Source: Zasmidium citrigriseum (lineage: Eukaryota > Ascomycota > Dothideomycetes > Mycosphaerellales > Mycosphaerellaceae). From it: a stretch of DNA of 64,000 nt. Positions 11,777-21,337 of this stretch are shown here, piece by piece; position 1 is the first letter of the stretch, and every line of letters begins with the position of its first letter. The position numbers were made by a program, and so were the translations under genes. The stretch is taken from assembly GCA_002786025.1 (NCBI GenBank), contig NHNW01000051.1, positions 62,001 to 126,000 of the forward strand. The letters run 5' to 3'. The notes below the pieces were generated by a model. It saw nothing but the letters and a program-made list of their open reading frames with translations. It was not told the DNA's origin and made no database searches.

Positions 11777-14700
11777 ATGCTACCCATAGGCCGGCGGCGC
11801 GCTGGCGCTCTGTCACCTCTCACCATATGTCTCGCCCTCATCCTCCTCTTCACGAGCACAGCGAGTGCAGCAGTACTGGGTATCGACTTTGGAACATTAA
11901 ACATCAAAGCCGCCCTGATCAAGCCTGGCATACCCCTGGATATCGTTCTGACCAAGGATTCAAAACGAAAAGAGGTCGCCGCAGTTGCTTTCAAGCCTAC
12001 GAAGGATGATAAGGGCAATATCGTTGCAAAGCTGGGTCAATTCCCTGAGCGTGCATACGGTAGCGATGCATTGGCATTACAGGGCAGATTTCCAGGGGAG
12101 GTCTTCCCCAACTTGAAGCTGCTATTGGGGATGCAATTCGGGACTGATGCCGAGAAGACGTCGAGGATATACAGACAACGATATCCGGGAGTTCAACTGG
12201 AACAGGTGAAAGAGCTAGGCACAACAGTCTTCAAGAGCCAGGCGTTCACAGATGAGGTCTTGCCGTTCAGCGTAGAGGAGCTTATTGCGATGCAATTGGC
12301 GAACATCAAGAAGAACGCGCAGTTGATGGCAGGCAAGGGAAGCTCGGTTGATGATGTGGTCATTACGGTCCCACCATTCTACACTGCCGACGAGAAGCAG
12401 GCAATCATCAAGGCGGCTACGTTCGCAGGATTTGAAGTCAACGCTTTGATCTCTGATGGCTTGGCTGTTGGACTTGACTACGCAAAGACGAGGACATTCC
12501 CGGAGGTCTCGAAGGGTGAAAAGCCGGAATATCACATGGTGTTCGATATGGGCGCTGGCTCAACGTCTGCGACCGTCATGCGGTTCCAGAGCAGGAGTGT
12601 GAAGGATGTCGGTCGTTTCAACAAGACTGTGCAGGAGGTTGCGGTTGTGGGAGCTGGCTGGGAGCGCATGCTCGGTGGAGACACACTCAATCATCTAATC
12701 ATGGATGACTTTGTCAAGAAGCTGGTGACGAAGCCTGTTCTGAAGAGCCGCGGAACCACAGAAGACGACATCAAGAAGAACCCCCGTGTCATGTCCCGGC
12801 TCTTCAAGGAGGCTGAACGCGCCAGACAGGTTCTGAGCGCGAACACTGAGACCAGCGTATCGATGGAAGAGATTCTCCCCGACATCGATTTCCGAACTAA
12901 GCTCACTCGTGCGGATTTTGAGAAGCTTGTGGCCGGTTTCGACGACCGTGTCGAGCAGCCTATTACGGACGCCCTCAAGATGGCCAAGCTCGATGTCGGA
13001 GACCTCAAGTCGGTGATTCTGCACGGCGGTGCGATAAGAACCCCGTTCGTTCAGAGCAAACTTGAGAAAGCTATCGGCGATGCAGCAAAGCTACGAAGCA
13101 ATGTCAACCCAGATGAGTCCGCAGTCTTTGGTGCTGCTTTCAAAGCCGCCGCGCTTTCTCCAAGCTTCAAGGTCAAGGAAATTCGCGACTCTGATATTGC
13201 CGGGTACTCGACTGGTCTCATGTTCTCGGACAACGGCACGGAGAGAAAGAAGGCTCTTTTCGGACCTAATGCTCCTGTTGGTGCGGGCTCAACCACCAAG
13301 CAAGTCAGCTTCAAAGACAAGGAGGATTTTGCATTCGGCTTCGTCCAGAACGTCGGCGGCATCGATCGATCGATCATCAGAGTACAGTCTGAGAACTTGA
13401 CCGATTCGGTTGAAGAACTTCAACGCCGAGCAGGATGTGACAAAGAGGCTATCAACACCAAGTTCAATGTCCGTCTTGCTCCCCTACATGGCCTGCCAGA
13501 TGTGACCGGCGGCAGCGTGAGCTGCGAGGTCGATCCAAGCGCCAAGAGCGGCAGTATCGGCGACTCGGTCAAGGGCTGGCTCGGGTTTGGTAAGAACAAG
13601 GAGCAAGATCCCCTCAGTGAGGAAGACGAAGGCCCAGTCGAGCAAGTAGACGCAACACCATCATCGGGCTCGGAAGGAGAGTCATCCTCCTCGACATCGT
13701 CAGACAGCACCTCTTCATCGAGTACCAAGGCTCCTGAGCCAAGCAAGTCTGTTGAGGTCATCCCACTCCGATGGTCAACTTCACCCGAAGGCAACCCGCA
13801 GCCTGCTCTGGACGCCATCAAGTCTATGATCGACCGACTGAAGGCTTTCGACGAGTCTGACAAGGCCCGGTTCGCCCGTGATGAAGCACAGAACGCGTTG
13901 GAGAGCTACACCTACTTCGTCCGCGATTTCCTCGAGAACAAGGACTATGAAGCCCTCAGCACCAAGGAGGAACGTGAGTCGATCGTCAACAACTTGCAAC
14001 TTACCAAGGACTGGATGGAGTCGGGCGAACTTGCGAAGGCGACAAAAGATACACTGAAAGAGAAGCATGATGCACTCAAGAAGCTTGTGGAGCCTATCAG
14101 GAAGCGCAAGACGGAGGGAGACAAGCGACCAGAGGTGATTGAGAACATGAAGAAGACTCTGGACGAACTGCAGAGGGGTATCTTGAAGATCGAATCGGAT
14201 TCTGCCAAGGCCGCCGCGAGCATCGCCAGCGCAGCAACTGCATCAGAGTCGACAAGCAGCGAAGCACCCGAGAGCAGCGCCGATCCTGACGATCTCGAAG
14301 AGCCAGAGACCTCAACGACCGAGACCGCGTCCAAATCGACCGCAGCGCCAACCAATCCCTATGACAGCATCGACCTAGTCGGGATACAGGAGACTTACAC
14401 GTCGATCTCGACTTGGTTCACGGAGAAGCTGGCCGAGCAAGACAAACTGGGTCCACACGATGATCCTGTTCTCCTTGTGAAGGATATCGAGAAGAAGGCA
14501 GCTGAAATCCAGTATTCTCTCAACGATCTCCTCAGCAAGGCCGCCCGTGCCAGCAAGCCCAAGCCTACAACAAAGAAAGCTAAGCCCACGAAATCCAAGA
14601 CCGCAAAGAAGGAGCAAGCCACCGCCGACGATACCGAAGAACCAGTCCCAGCCGACGCCGACACCGAAGAGGTCCCCATCGCCCCAGCGGACGGAGACGC

Positions 14701-14881
14701 TGAGCAGGTCCCTCTTCAAGACGATGACGAGAAGCCCGCAAAGGCCAAGGCCTCCTCGAAACCCAAAAAGGGTAAGAAGCCGAAGAAGGGCGAGGAGAGC
14801 ATCGATGATATGATGAACTGGATGAACAAGAATAAGAAGGCGGACGAGGGGGAACCTGGCGGCAAGCGTGATGAGCTGTAG
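11777..14881 (+). CDS. LHS1: ER lumenal Hsp70-like chaperone (Lhs1/HYOU1/Orp150 family)
   Basis: Intronless, 1034 residues. The Met at 11777 is chosen because it starts a clean signal peptide (RRR, then a Leu/Ile-rich core ending near STASAA) directly followed by the Hsp70 phosphate-1 loop VLGIDFGT. Further nucleotide-domain signatures are the phosphate-2 block FDMGAGSTS near residue 255 and the adenosine loop ILHGGAIRTP near 415. A substrate-binding domain, an acidic and Ser-rich insert and a long Ala/Lys/Glu-rich C-terminal helical region follow. The last residues are KRDEL, an HDEL-type ER-retrieval signal. In this family the protein acts as a co-chaperone and nucleotide-exchange factor for Kar2/BiP during translocation and folding. 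The length, greater than yeast Lhs1 (881), is usual for filamentous fungi. Confidence 0.95.
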   Translation: MLPIGRRRAGALSPLTICLALILLFTSTASAAVLGIDFGTLNIKAALIKPGIPLDIVLTKDSKRKEVAAVAFKPTKDDKGNIVAKLGQFPERAYGSDALALQGRFPGEVFPNLKLLLGMQFGTDAEKTSRIYRQRYPGVQLEQVKELGTTVFKSQAFTDEVLPFSVEELIAMQLANIKKNAQLMAGKGSSVDDVVITVPPFYTADEKQAIIKAATFAGFEVNALISDGLAVGLDYAKTRTFPEVSKGEKPEYHMVFDMGAGSTSATVMRFQSRSVKDVGRFNKTVQEVAVVGAGWERMLGGDTLNHLIMDDFVKKLVTKPVLKSRGTTEDDIKKNPRVMSRLFKEAERARQVLSANTETSVSMEEILPDIDFRTKLTRADFEKLVAGFDDRVEQPITDALKMAKLDVGDLKSVILHGGAIRTPFVQSKLEKAIGDAAKLRSNVNPDESAVFGAAFKAAALSPSFKVKEIRDSDIAGYSTGLMFSDNGTERKKALFGPNAPVGAGSTTKQVSFKDKEDFAFGFVQNVGGIDRSIIRVQSENLTDSVEELQRRAGCDKEAINTKFNVRLAPLHGLPDVTGGSVSCEVDPSAKSGSIGDSVKGWLGFGKNKEQDPLSEEDEGPVEQVDATPSSGSEGESSSSTSSDSTSSSSTKAPEPSKSVEVIPLRWSTSPEGNPQPALDAIKSMIDRLKAFDESDKARFARDEAQNALESYTYFVRDFLENKDYEALSTKEERESIVNNLQLTKDWMESGELAKATKDTLKEKHDALKKLVEPIRKRKTEGDKRPEVIENMKKTLDELQRGILKIESDSAKAAASIASAATASESTSSEAPESSADPDDLEEPETSTTETASKSTAAPTNPYDSIDLVGIQETYTSISTWFTEKLAEQDKLGPHDDPVLLVKDIEKKAAEIQYSLNDLLSKAARASKPKPTTKKAKPTKSKTAKKEQATADDTEEPVPADADTEEVPIAPADGDAEQVPLQDDDEKPAKAKASSKPKKGKKPKKGEESIDDMMNWMNKNKKADEGEPGGKRDEL

Positions 14882-15540
14882 GGTCGCTTTGGGCTCTCTG
14901 CTGTAATTGTATGTGCGTCTGTGGCTGTCGCTCAGTGCGGGCCTGAGAGTATAGAAATGAATGATATATGAAGTTTTTATAGAGGGTTTGTTCCTGTGGT
15001 GTTGACTCAGTGTCTTCGTTCGTTGCCATCCTTCAAGATCGTAGCTTGACATTTCGTTCGAAATTCAATGACCGAACTTGGCCACAGGTGCTTTCAGAAC
15101 ACCTCCTTGCTTCGTCCTCTTGACTTCACCTCTCCAAATTCGAGGATGATTTCGTCCAAGAGTATGTGCCATGCTCAGAAAATCTTTGCAATGCAGTGGA
15201 CAACACACATCTTACAGACGTTCGAATGAGTGGAAAGTATGTAGCTTTTGATGCGCATCCGACCGGAGAAAGAACAAAGCACAAGCGTTAGACATGACTA
15301 CGACTCCCACCAAGAAACATTCACAATACGACACAACGATATACAGGTATCAATGCCATTGCAGATAGTTAAACACCACTCCCGATCAACTCTTTGCAAG
15401 CTCAATGCCTTACGCTCGTCCTCTCACACTCCCAAAATCTCCACCACCCACCCAATCCTCAAAAAATTCACCTCCCCCAAAATCCACCATATCACCCACA
15501 AAAATCAATATCTCAAGCCCAAAATGCCTCCAATTGACAA
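14882..15540. other. LHS1 downstream region, no gene seen
   Basis: The stretch is AT-richer than the coding flanks, and the part from 15400 is C/A-rich on the plus strand. Short open frames here have no coding character. It probably holds the LHS1 3' UTR and the far flank of the tRNA-like locus. Confidence 0.35.
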
Positions 15541-15548
15541 AAAAGAAA
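15541..15548 (-). terminator. Pol III terminator-like T-run
   Basis: On the minus strand the sequence reads TTTCTTTT immediately after the 3' end of the tRNA-like gene. This is the position and form of an RNA polymerase III stop signal. Confidence 0.4.
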
Positions 15549-15549
15549 G

Positions 15550-15664
15550 TGCCTGCACTGAGAATCGAACTCAGATCTTGGGATGGCCTTCATATGGGTT
15601 GACGCTCGCTGTGCGAGCTCATGTTGATATGAGACCCATGTTCTAACCGTTAAACCTGTGAGGT
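15550..15664 (-). tRNA. tRNA-like gene with probable intron; identity unclear, acceptor stem irregular
   Basis: The minus strand shows a perfect 4-bp D stem (GTTT/GAAC) around AACGGTTA, and a 5-bp T stem (CTGAG/CTCAG) closing the loop TTCGATT, which serves as the B box. A T-run follows the 3' end. Anchored on the D arm, the anticodon loop reads C-T-CAT-A, which suggests CAU (Met), with an intron of about 40-45 nt before the 3' anticodon strand (TCCCA just before AGAT and the T stem). Shifted by one or two bases it could be read as CUC (Glu). The acceptor strands ACCTCAC and TGCAGGC do not pair properly unless one base is inserted or deleted, and position 8 is A instead of U. It may be a pseudo-tRNA or a tRNA I have folded wrongly. 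Confidence 0.45.
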
Positions 15665-16249
15665 TGTTGGTTAGATGCGCTGATCTGAAGTGCTTTGCGG
15701 CTGAGCCAACTTACTATGCGGGCTGTCTCAAGCTGTGCTTGAGCTAGTTGTGGCTCTGATTGGATGTTAATGGAGTCTGCTGTTGGCAATATGATGATGC
15801 AAAGTGTTGGGCCGAAGAAAGGCCGACGATCTTCGCGTGACGGAGGGAGAGGGAAGGTTTTGGGATGCATGAGAAGATTGCGAATGGGTTCTGATGAGTG
15901 GGAAAGGCTGTTTTCAAAGCCTTAATCGAAAGTCTCGAAGCAGAAACGATGCAGTGGGATTGCACGACCGCCTTCGGGAATATCGTTGCTACTCACGACC
16001 AACGCTTCGATCACAGCCCCGGAGTTGCAATAAAACGTATTTGCTGTAAGAGAGACCTGTAGTCGAATTGAACGACAAAAGATCGATGCAACGAAGCAAG
16101 GAGGTCATTCCACGTGCGATTTCTCTCATCGCAGTGCAACGCAAACATTGTCTAGTCGACAGTGCACTTTCAACTACTTTTCGTCGAAGTTCAACTTCTC
16201 CAAGCAATGATCCATCAACAGAAACTCATCCCAGACGATTTCGCAACCC
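15665..16249. other. Intergenic, no gene seen
   Basis: Between the tRNA-like locus and the thioesterase gene. Only short open frames without domains occur on either strand. Confidence 0.35.
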
Positions 16250-16953
16250 TCACAACTTCTGATCAGCATCAACATTATATTTATTATGCTCACAAGTAAC
16301 CAGCACCGCCCCATCCTTCTCCCTCTTCAACGTCCCCTTCACAAGCGCAATCCTCTTACCAACATGAACAGTCTACAACCCCCATCGTCAGCAAAACGTT
16401 AACCCCAAGTAACCCTAACCCTAAGAGCCCCGAAGAAACTCCACCCATCCAAATCCCCACCGCCAAAATCTTCACACTCCCACACCTACGAGAAAGTTTG
16501 CACTCACCTCACACTCCATCAAAACGCACTCCCCCACCGTAGCCGGCCTCAAATACACAAACCCAATCGTGCGACAAATCCCCAGACTCGGCCAGAAATC
16601 CGGTTTCCTTGCGATCGGCCACAGCGTCCACGTCGTCGCGCATTCGAAGAAAGCGGATGTTGCGCCGGCGTGGAGGGTGCCCATGGGGTTGAGGAATTCG
16701 GGCGTTACGCGGAAGCGGAAGATGCAGTGGGAGGTTTTGGGGGTTGGGCGGTGCACGGCGTGCAGGGTTACGGACTTCAGGAAGGGGAGGAGGAAGTTGG
16801 TGTGGGAGGGGTGGTTCTTTGCGTACTAGGGATGGTGAGTAGGGAGTGTGGGGTTGGAGGGGGCGAGGTAGGTACGATTTCGATGGCGTCGCCTTGGAGG
16901 AGGGCGGCGGTCATCTGGTCCTTGAGGTCTGAGTCGGGGACTTCTGAGCCCAT
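16250..16953 (-). pseudogene. Thioesterase-superfamily (PaaI/4HBT hotdog) gene, three exons, last exon frameshifted
   Basis: Exon 1 is 16876-16953, exon 2 is 16508-16825 and exon 3 starts at 16374. The first intron (50 bp, GTACCT to CCCTAG, branch CTCAC) and the second (GTGAGT to TTGTAG) both join in phase 0. Exon 2 carries the hotdog signature NPMGTLHAGATSAFFE, like the HGG(A/T) motif of acyl-CoA thioesterases. Exon 3 begins in the expected frame (TVHVGKRIALVKG...), but the natural C-terminal strand (DGAVLVTCEHNKYNVD, stop at 16250-16252) is in another frame. The two are separated by one extra GA in a short GAGAGA run at 16315-16325. The frame is therefore broken unless the base calls are wrong. 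An intact copy would hydrolyse acyl-CoA thioesters; the substrate is unknown. Confidence 0.7.
16411..16424 (-). repeat. Two telomere-like TTAGGG units inside an intron
   Basis: On the minus strand the second thioesterase intron contains TTAGGGTTAGGGTT, followed by TACTTGGGGTTAA. Two units are too few to prove a telomeric origin and may be chance. Confidence 0.5.
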
Positions 16954-17671
16954 GCTTGCTGGTGAGTTATGAAAGGATTCGAGTTTCTCTATTGATGCAA
17001 TTGCATAGGAACTGTGCAGAGCGGGAGATGTTCGTGACTTTAGAGTTTGATATCGGTCGAAAGCCGAGGTCGAAGGTGGAGGAGCTGCAAGGAACAGGCT
17101 CTCTCTTCAACAGAGGTGCTGTTGAAACACAGTTTGCTCCTTAGTCGAGGCCGTTCGAACGACGCAATGAATGATGCGAATTGGACGCTTTGCCCACGTT
17201 ATCGATCGAATTGCTGCGCCGGCACGAATACCCATCCGAAGATGAGAGCTCCCGGCCGGTTTGGACTTGTCGATGAAGATCAGGGCAGTATCAATAAGAT
17301 GCGAACACCTTAGGAATGCCCTTTGCAAAACGGTTGTTCTGCAATATCGACGTGTTTGCATTCTCGAAAAGTAGGATCCCCCCCGAACGACGAATACAAC
17401 ACCGGCATGCAACACTTCGCCTATTGGCGTCTTGGTATGCCGAAGGTTCGAAGCTTGACCCAGCTAAAGTGAAGAATAGAGTGGTTGCTATGCCCGTTCG
17501 CAAGTCAATGGCAACGTGCTCCCATGTGCTGAGATATCATTGATCGTCGTCGCTCGTGGGAGTGCGCTGTTGAATGATCTTGTTGGGCACTATTGGATTT
17601 CTTCTTTAGCCAGGACAGTAGTGCTCGCATCCGGAGTAGCTGATTGCTGGTAGGTGACCATCGAGCAGCAG
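16954..17671. other. Intergenic, no gene seen
   Basis: Several 60-100 codon frames overlap on both strands. None has codon usage, splice sites or motifs that I can support. Confidence 0.35.
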
Positions 17672-17678
17672 TATAAGT
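17672..17678 (+). promoter_or_regulatory. TATA-box-like sequence upstream of the secreted-protein gene
   Basis: TATAAGT lies about 70 bp upstream of the start codon at 17748, a usual TATA-to-ATG distance for a fungal gene with a short leader. Confidence 0.4.
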
Positions 17679-17747
17679 GTGCGTCAGTGCTTATCAGATC
17701 TTTCATTCTCTTCCACACTCCATCGTTCTGAGCTCACTGATCTCACC

Positions 17748-18338
17748 ATGCGCTTCCTCGCCGCTTTGAGCGCGGCGATTGGCATCGTCGCTTCTCTCGC
17801 CATCCCCGAAAGCATCGACGATGCCGCCAACTCCACCTTGACCAAGCGTGGCCAAGTGACATACCTCCCAGGTCAATTAACCGTCACCACGAGCCCGAAT
17901 CCATTCCTCACCGTCGACAACTGCAACTTCATCTTCAACCCCGACGTCTGCCAGATCTACGTCTTCTGCAACGGGGCCTTTGCACAAGCCATCGGCGGCC
18001 AGACCGGGAACTGCAACTCTCCGGACTATGGTGTGCTCATCTATCAAGAAGGTAAGCCCATCGCCATAGAACTACGATGTATTGGTCAGAATTTCTGATA
18101 TGGTGCAGGCTCCGGAAACTTGTACATCGCCCGAGACAACGACCCAAACCAAATCCTCTGGCAGACGGGCGTGAACTCGGATTACCTGTTGTTCAACAAC
18201 TTCAAGCCGTATATACAGACGAAGTACAGCAATGGCGTGTCGGCTTATGACAGTCCGACGAGTCCCCCCAACGCGCCTGGTTGCGAGCAGTATGCGCCGG
18301 ATTGTAATGGCCCTAATTATCCGCCGAAGGGGTCGTAG
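17748..18338 (+). CDS. Small secreted protein, possibly lectin-like
   Basis: Exon 1 is 17748-18051 and exon 2 is 18109-18338. The 57-bp intron runs GTAAGC to GTGCAG and joins in phase 1 (YQEG to SGNLY), giving 177 residues. The Met at 17748 starts a clear signal peptide (MRFLAALSAAIGIVASLA). A Lys-Arg pair near residue 36 could be a Kex2-type site. The mature part has paired Cys residues and a repeated strand pattern. The stretch NLYIARDNDPNQILWQTG resembles one strand set of a bulb-type mannose-binding lectin (N-L-x-x-Y-x-N-x-x-x-W-x-T-G), but the full triplicate motif is not seen. It may be a cell-surface or effector-like protein; function unknown. Confidence 0.75.
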
Positions 18339-18694
18339 TGGGCGAGGGCCTCTCGAGGTTGGATCGGCGTCGGACGGGCCAGATGAACGTGGCAATGGCC
18401 GGGATTTACTTGACGGCTTTGCTCAGCCTTGCTACAATCGACGGCGGGACATGGAAGAGATGCTTCGCAAGAGTGGCGTTCCCGTTGGTTACCTTGCTGC
18501 AGCTGAAATTAGTATCGACGCCAATCCACGCCGAAGTTGTGTCTCGTGCCAGCTCACTTGCAGAAACGCTGTGATACTGAGGCTGGGCGGCCCCGAAGCG
18601 CGGGCTCCTTTGTCCATGAGGCAGCCCGGCATCGTAAGACATCTTCGCGCGCTCTTTTCCCTCATTCTCTCGGTCGTTGTTTCGAAAGGCAAAG

Positions 18695-19639
18695 ATGGCA
18701 CTCATCGCGGTCCTCAATCTTATCATCTTCGTCACGTCTTTTGTGCCCTCCGCTTCGGCAACATGTTACTACGCAGACGGGACGACCGAGTCCACAATGG
18801 ACATCCCCTGCGATTCGACAGCTGACGTCTCAGCTTGCTGCCCGCCCAGTGCTTTCTGCACCGACAGCGGCCTCTGCTTCGAAAGTGGCCATTATGGACG
18901 AGGCAGCTGTACCGACTCCAGTTGGGGAGCGCCTTGTAACAAAGTCTGCGCGTCCTTCTTTCCTCAAGGCGGAATGCCGCTGACGGCGTGTAATCTGGAT
19001 AACGTCTTCGCATGCGACTTCCCGTATCCTGGCCAGACGGACGTGAAGGGAAACTGTCTGGACAATTTCACGATTCCAAGCAGCGGCAAGATCATTCTGC
19101 GTCTGGATCAAGTTGAGGGCCTCGGGCTTTCGACACCTTTGACTCTGGCGGCGACGGCAACTGTACCAGTCAATACTTCTAGTTGTGCGGCAACGGTGAC
19201 GGCTGGATTGCGATTCTGCACTGTGAGTTGAGGGCCCTCATTCGGCGCGTAGAGGAGAGCTGGCGGTATGTGCTTTTTGGTGACGGTATCCGCCCCTCCA
19301 ACCTCACCCGCGACTGCAACGTCTGCAGCAAGTGGAAAAGGAAGCGAGAACTCGACAAACGTTGGAGCAATCGCAGGGGGAACTGTAGGTGGTGTTGTTG
19401 GGGCGGTGTTGCTTCTTGGGGCGGCTCTTCTTTTGGTACGTCGGCGGAGAAGTGCTGCTAAAGTAAACAGACTGTCGGGAACACAGCAAATGCAAGATTC
19501 AAGAGACGGCCATAGTAAGGGGGACGACTTGACTGGGAAGACTGGACTCAAAGAGGCACACGGCCGCGATCGTCTTGAGGTGGCTCAGCCATCAGAGCTG
19601 AACAGCTTGAGGAGCCCGGTGGAGCTTGCCGGTGAATAG
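18695..19639 (+). CDS. Cys-rich secreted-ectodomain protein with one transmembrane segment
   Basis: Exon 1 (18695-19222) starts with a signal peptide (MALIAVLNLIIFVTSFVPSAS), followed by the fungal Cys pattern CYYADG...CCPPSAFC...CFESG...GSCTDSSW...C. It ends at a GTGAGT donor at 19223, before an in-frame stop. The last exon, in the frame ending at 19639, holds a Ser/Thr stalk, a Gly/Ala/Leu membrane helix (GAIAGGTVGGVVGAVLLLGA) and an RRRR stop-transfer sequence with a short cytoplasmic tail. This is the layout of a family of fungal cell-wall or stress-sensor-like proteins. The exact acceptor is unresolved: 19348 fits the phase and gives a 126-bp intron, and 19252 also fits but leaves only 30 bp. 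A second small intron (GTATGT at 19266) is possible. Confidence 0.65.
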
Positions 19640-20203
19640 CAATGTCGAGAGCGATGCAGAGAGTCGTCGCGACGTCCAGAGCGTATGGAGATTATTTTCG
19701 GACGGCAGTCATGACTTGGGTATCCAAAATGTGAATTGGGCCTTGCAGGTGCCGTCTTGTTCCTGTCAATTCAGGGAGGTAGATTTGTACTGCTGGCGCG
19801 TGTTTGACTTCTCCGAGCTCGTATATTACGTAGATGATTTCGAGATGTCAGTGGTGGTGTTGTTGTTGTCGTTTTCACGCGTCTCGCGCGAACGAAGAAA
19901 GAAGCGGATATATCGGCACGGTCCGCAGTCTCAAATATACGGCCAGTCTCCAGCATGCGCGTAGAGATACCGACGTTGACTTCAGCTTCAACTTTGCAAG
20001 TTGTTCACTCCATACACAACCTCTATCTCCAATCATGAATCGAACACACGCGAACAGGATGAGCGATGAGCGCCTACTGCCTTGAGGTGACTCATGAAGG
20101 CGGAACGTTCAGCTGGTCCGCCCAATGGCTGAGCATGGGAATCGTTTGTTTTGCACATCTCTTCCTCTCTCTCTCTCTCTCTCCGTCCAGACCACACTCA
20201 CCA
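19640..20203. other. Intergenic, no gene seen
   Basis: Short frames only. It ends in the leader of the next gene, which includes a CT microsatellite. Confidence 0.35.
20165..20182 (+). repeat. (CT)9 microsatellite in a 5' leader
   Basis: Nine uninterrupted CT units lie 22 bp upstream of the start at 20204. Pyrimidine tracts just upstream of start codons or transcription starts are common in fungal promoters. Confidence 0.7.
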
Positions 20204-21337
20204 ATGCATAAGATGTTTCTCTTTATTTTGCTGGCGGCCTGTGGCGCTGTGCCGATTACTCAAGCAGGTCGCCCCCAGTACAGCGTTGGCTTCGACTTCT
20301 CGCTGGATTACGCTGTAGCAAGCATCTACTTCGCCAACCATACCTTTGTCGATGTGGCCACGGTGCAAGGCGGCGAGGCGTATCGCCAGGCCATGCGAAT
20401 CTTCATGTCAACCAAAGCGGAAGAGGTCAAAGTCCGCCCCATCGAGCAACCGTCACTCGGCCCTGTCCAACAGCAGCTCCCTATCTGGTTACAACCCTCT
20501 ATCGGAAGACTCTGCAGCTATCTCCCCTCATCATGGCTCAGCGAGATACATCTGGACGATACTGCCCGAGCCTTCGCTCCAATGCTCCAGACTCTCAAGA
20601 CAGCGACTGAGTCTCATCTTGGTATGGTAGACAGCCTCCATGCTGTCGGCGTGTCTCTTCCCAAACCCACGTCGGAGCTACTCCTCGGCTCCTTCGAGGC
20701 GGCAGCTTCATCAGTATCCCTCAGCATCTTCCAACCCAGTTGCTCCCGCCTTCCCGCCGGAGTCCACGCAGCAGGTGGATATGGAGTGGCGGGGAAATGC
20801 CGCAACTTCCCAAGAGACGAGTGCGACGAGGAGCGCTTAATGTTGACGATCGATTACAGCCGTGCTGCCCTTACAGCGATGCTCATCCACGAGGACATGC
20901 CGATATATCGCACACTTCGCACCATCCATTCCGAAGCGCTCGGCGAGGCAGAGCTCGATCGCAGATGCTCATCACTCGATTATATCGATTCTGACTGCAC
21001 TGCTGCCCTGCGGGATGCATTGAGAAGCATTACGCAGCTCCCTGTGTCAGAAGATGAAGACGCCAAAGACCTCACCTTCATTCAGACCATCGTGCTTCAC
21101 GGGGAATCTGCCACCCACTCGAGACTCAACTCTGTCTTACAGGAAGTGCTCTGCAGCGACGGCGTTGAGGAGGATGATTCCACGGTGGCCGTCATCAACG
21201 GCGGGAATTCATCGATCGCTGTCTCGCCTGTTTACGCTGCCGCGCGGGGCATTGCGGAAATCGGCACGTTTGTGCTCGAGCAGCCACTTCTAGACGGATG
21301 CAATTGCAACGACTTCACAAGACGGCGCATGTGTTGA
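20204..21337 (+). CDS. Secreted protein with Hsp70/actin-like ATPase-fold traces, function unknown
   Basis: Intronless, 377 residues from the Met at 20204 (an alternative start is 20213). The signal peptide is MFLFILLAACGAVPITQA. The chain then starts SVGFDFSLDYAVASIYF, in the position of the phosphate-1 loop of the Hsp70/actin fold. Near residue 325 is IVLHGESATHSRLNSVLQEVL, which matches the adenosine-loop helix seen in LHS1 (ILHGGAIRTPFVQSKLEKA). The usual catalytic Gly/Asp/Lys set is not conserved, so ATPase activity is doubtful. It ends with CNCNDFTRRRMC. Similar proteins are known only as hypothetical fungal Hsp70-like ORFs. No partner is evident from context. Confidence 0.65.
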   Translation: MHKMFLFILLAACGAVPITQAGRPQYSVGFDFSLDYAVASIYFANHTFVDVATVQGGEAYRQAMRIFMSTKAEEVKVRPIEQPSLGPVQQQLPIWLQPSIGRLCSYLPSSWLSEIHLDDTARAFAPMLQTLKTATESHLGMVDSLHAVGVSLPKPTSELLLGSFEAAASSVSLSIFQPSCSRLPAGVHAAGGYGVAGKCRNFPRDECDEERLMLTIDYSRAALTAMLIHEDMPIYRTLRTIHSEALGEAELDRRCSSLDYIDSDCTAALRDALRSITQLPVSEDEDAKDLTFIQTIVLHGESATHSRLNSVLQEVLCSDGVEEDDSTVAVINGGNSSIAVSPVYAAARGIAEIGTFVLEQPLLDGCNCNDFTRRRMC

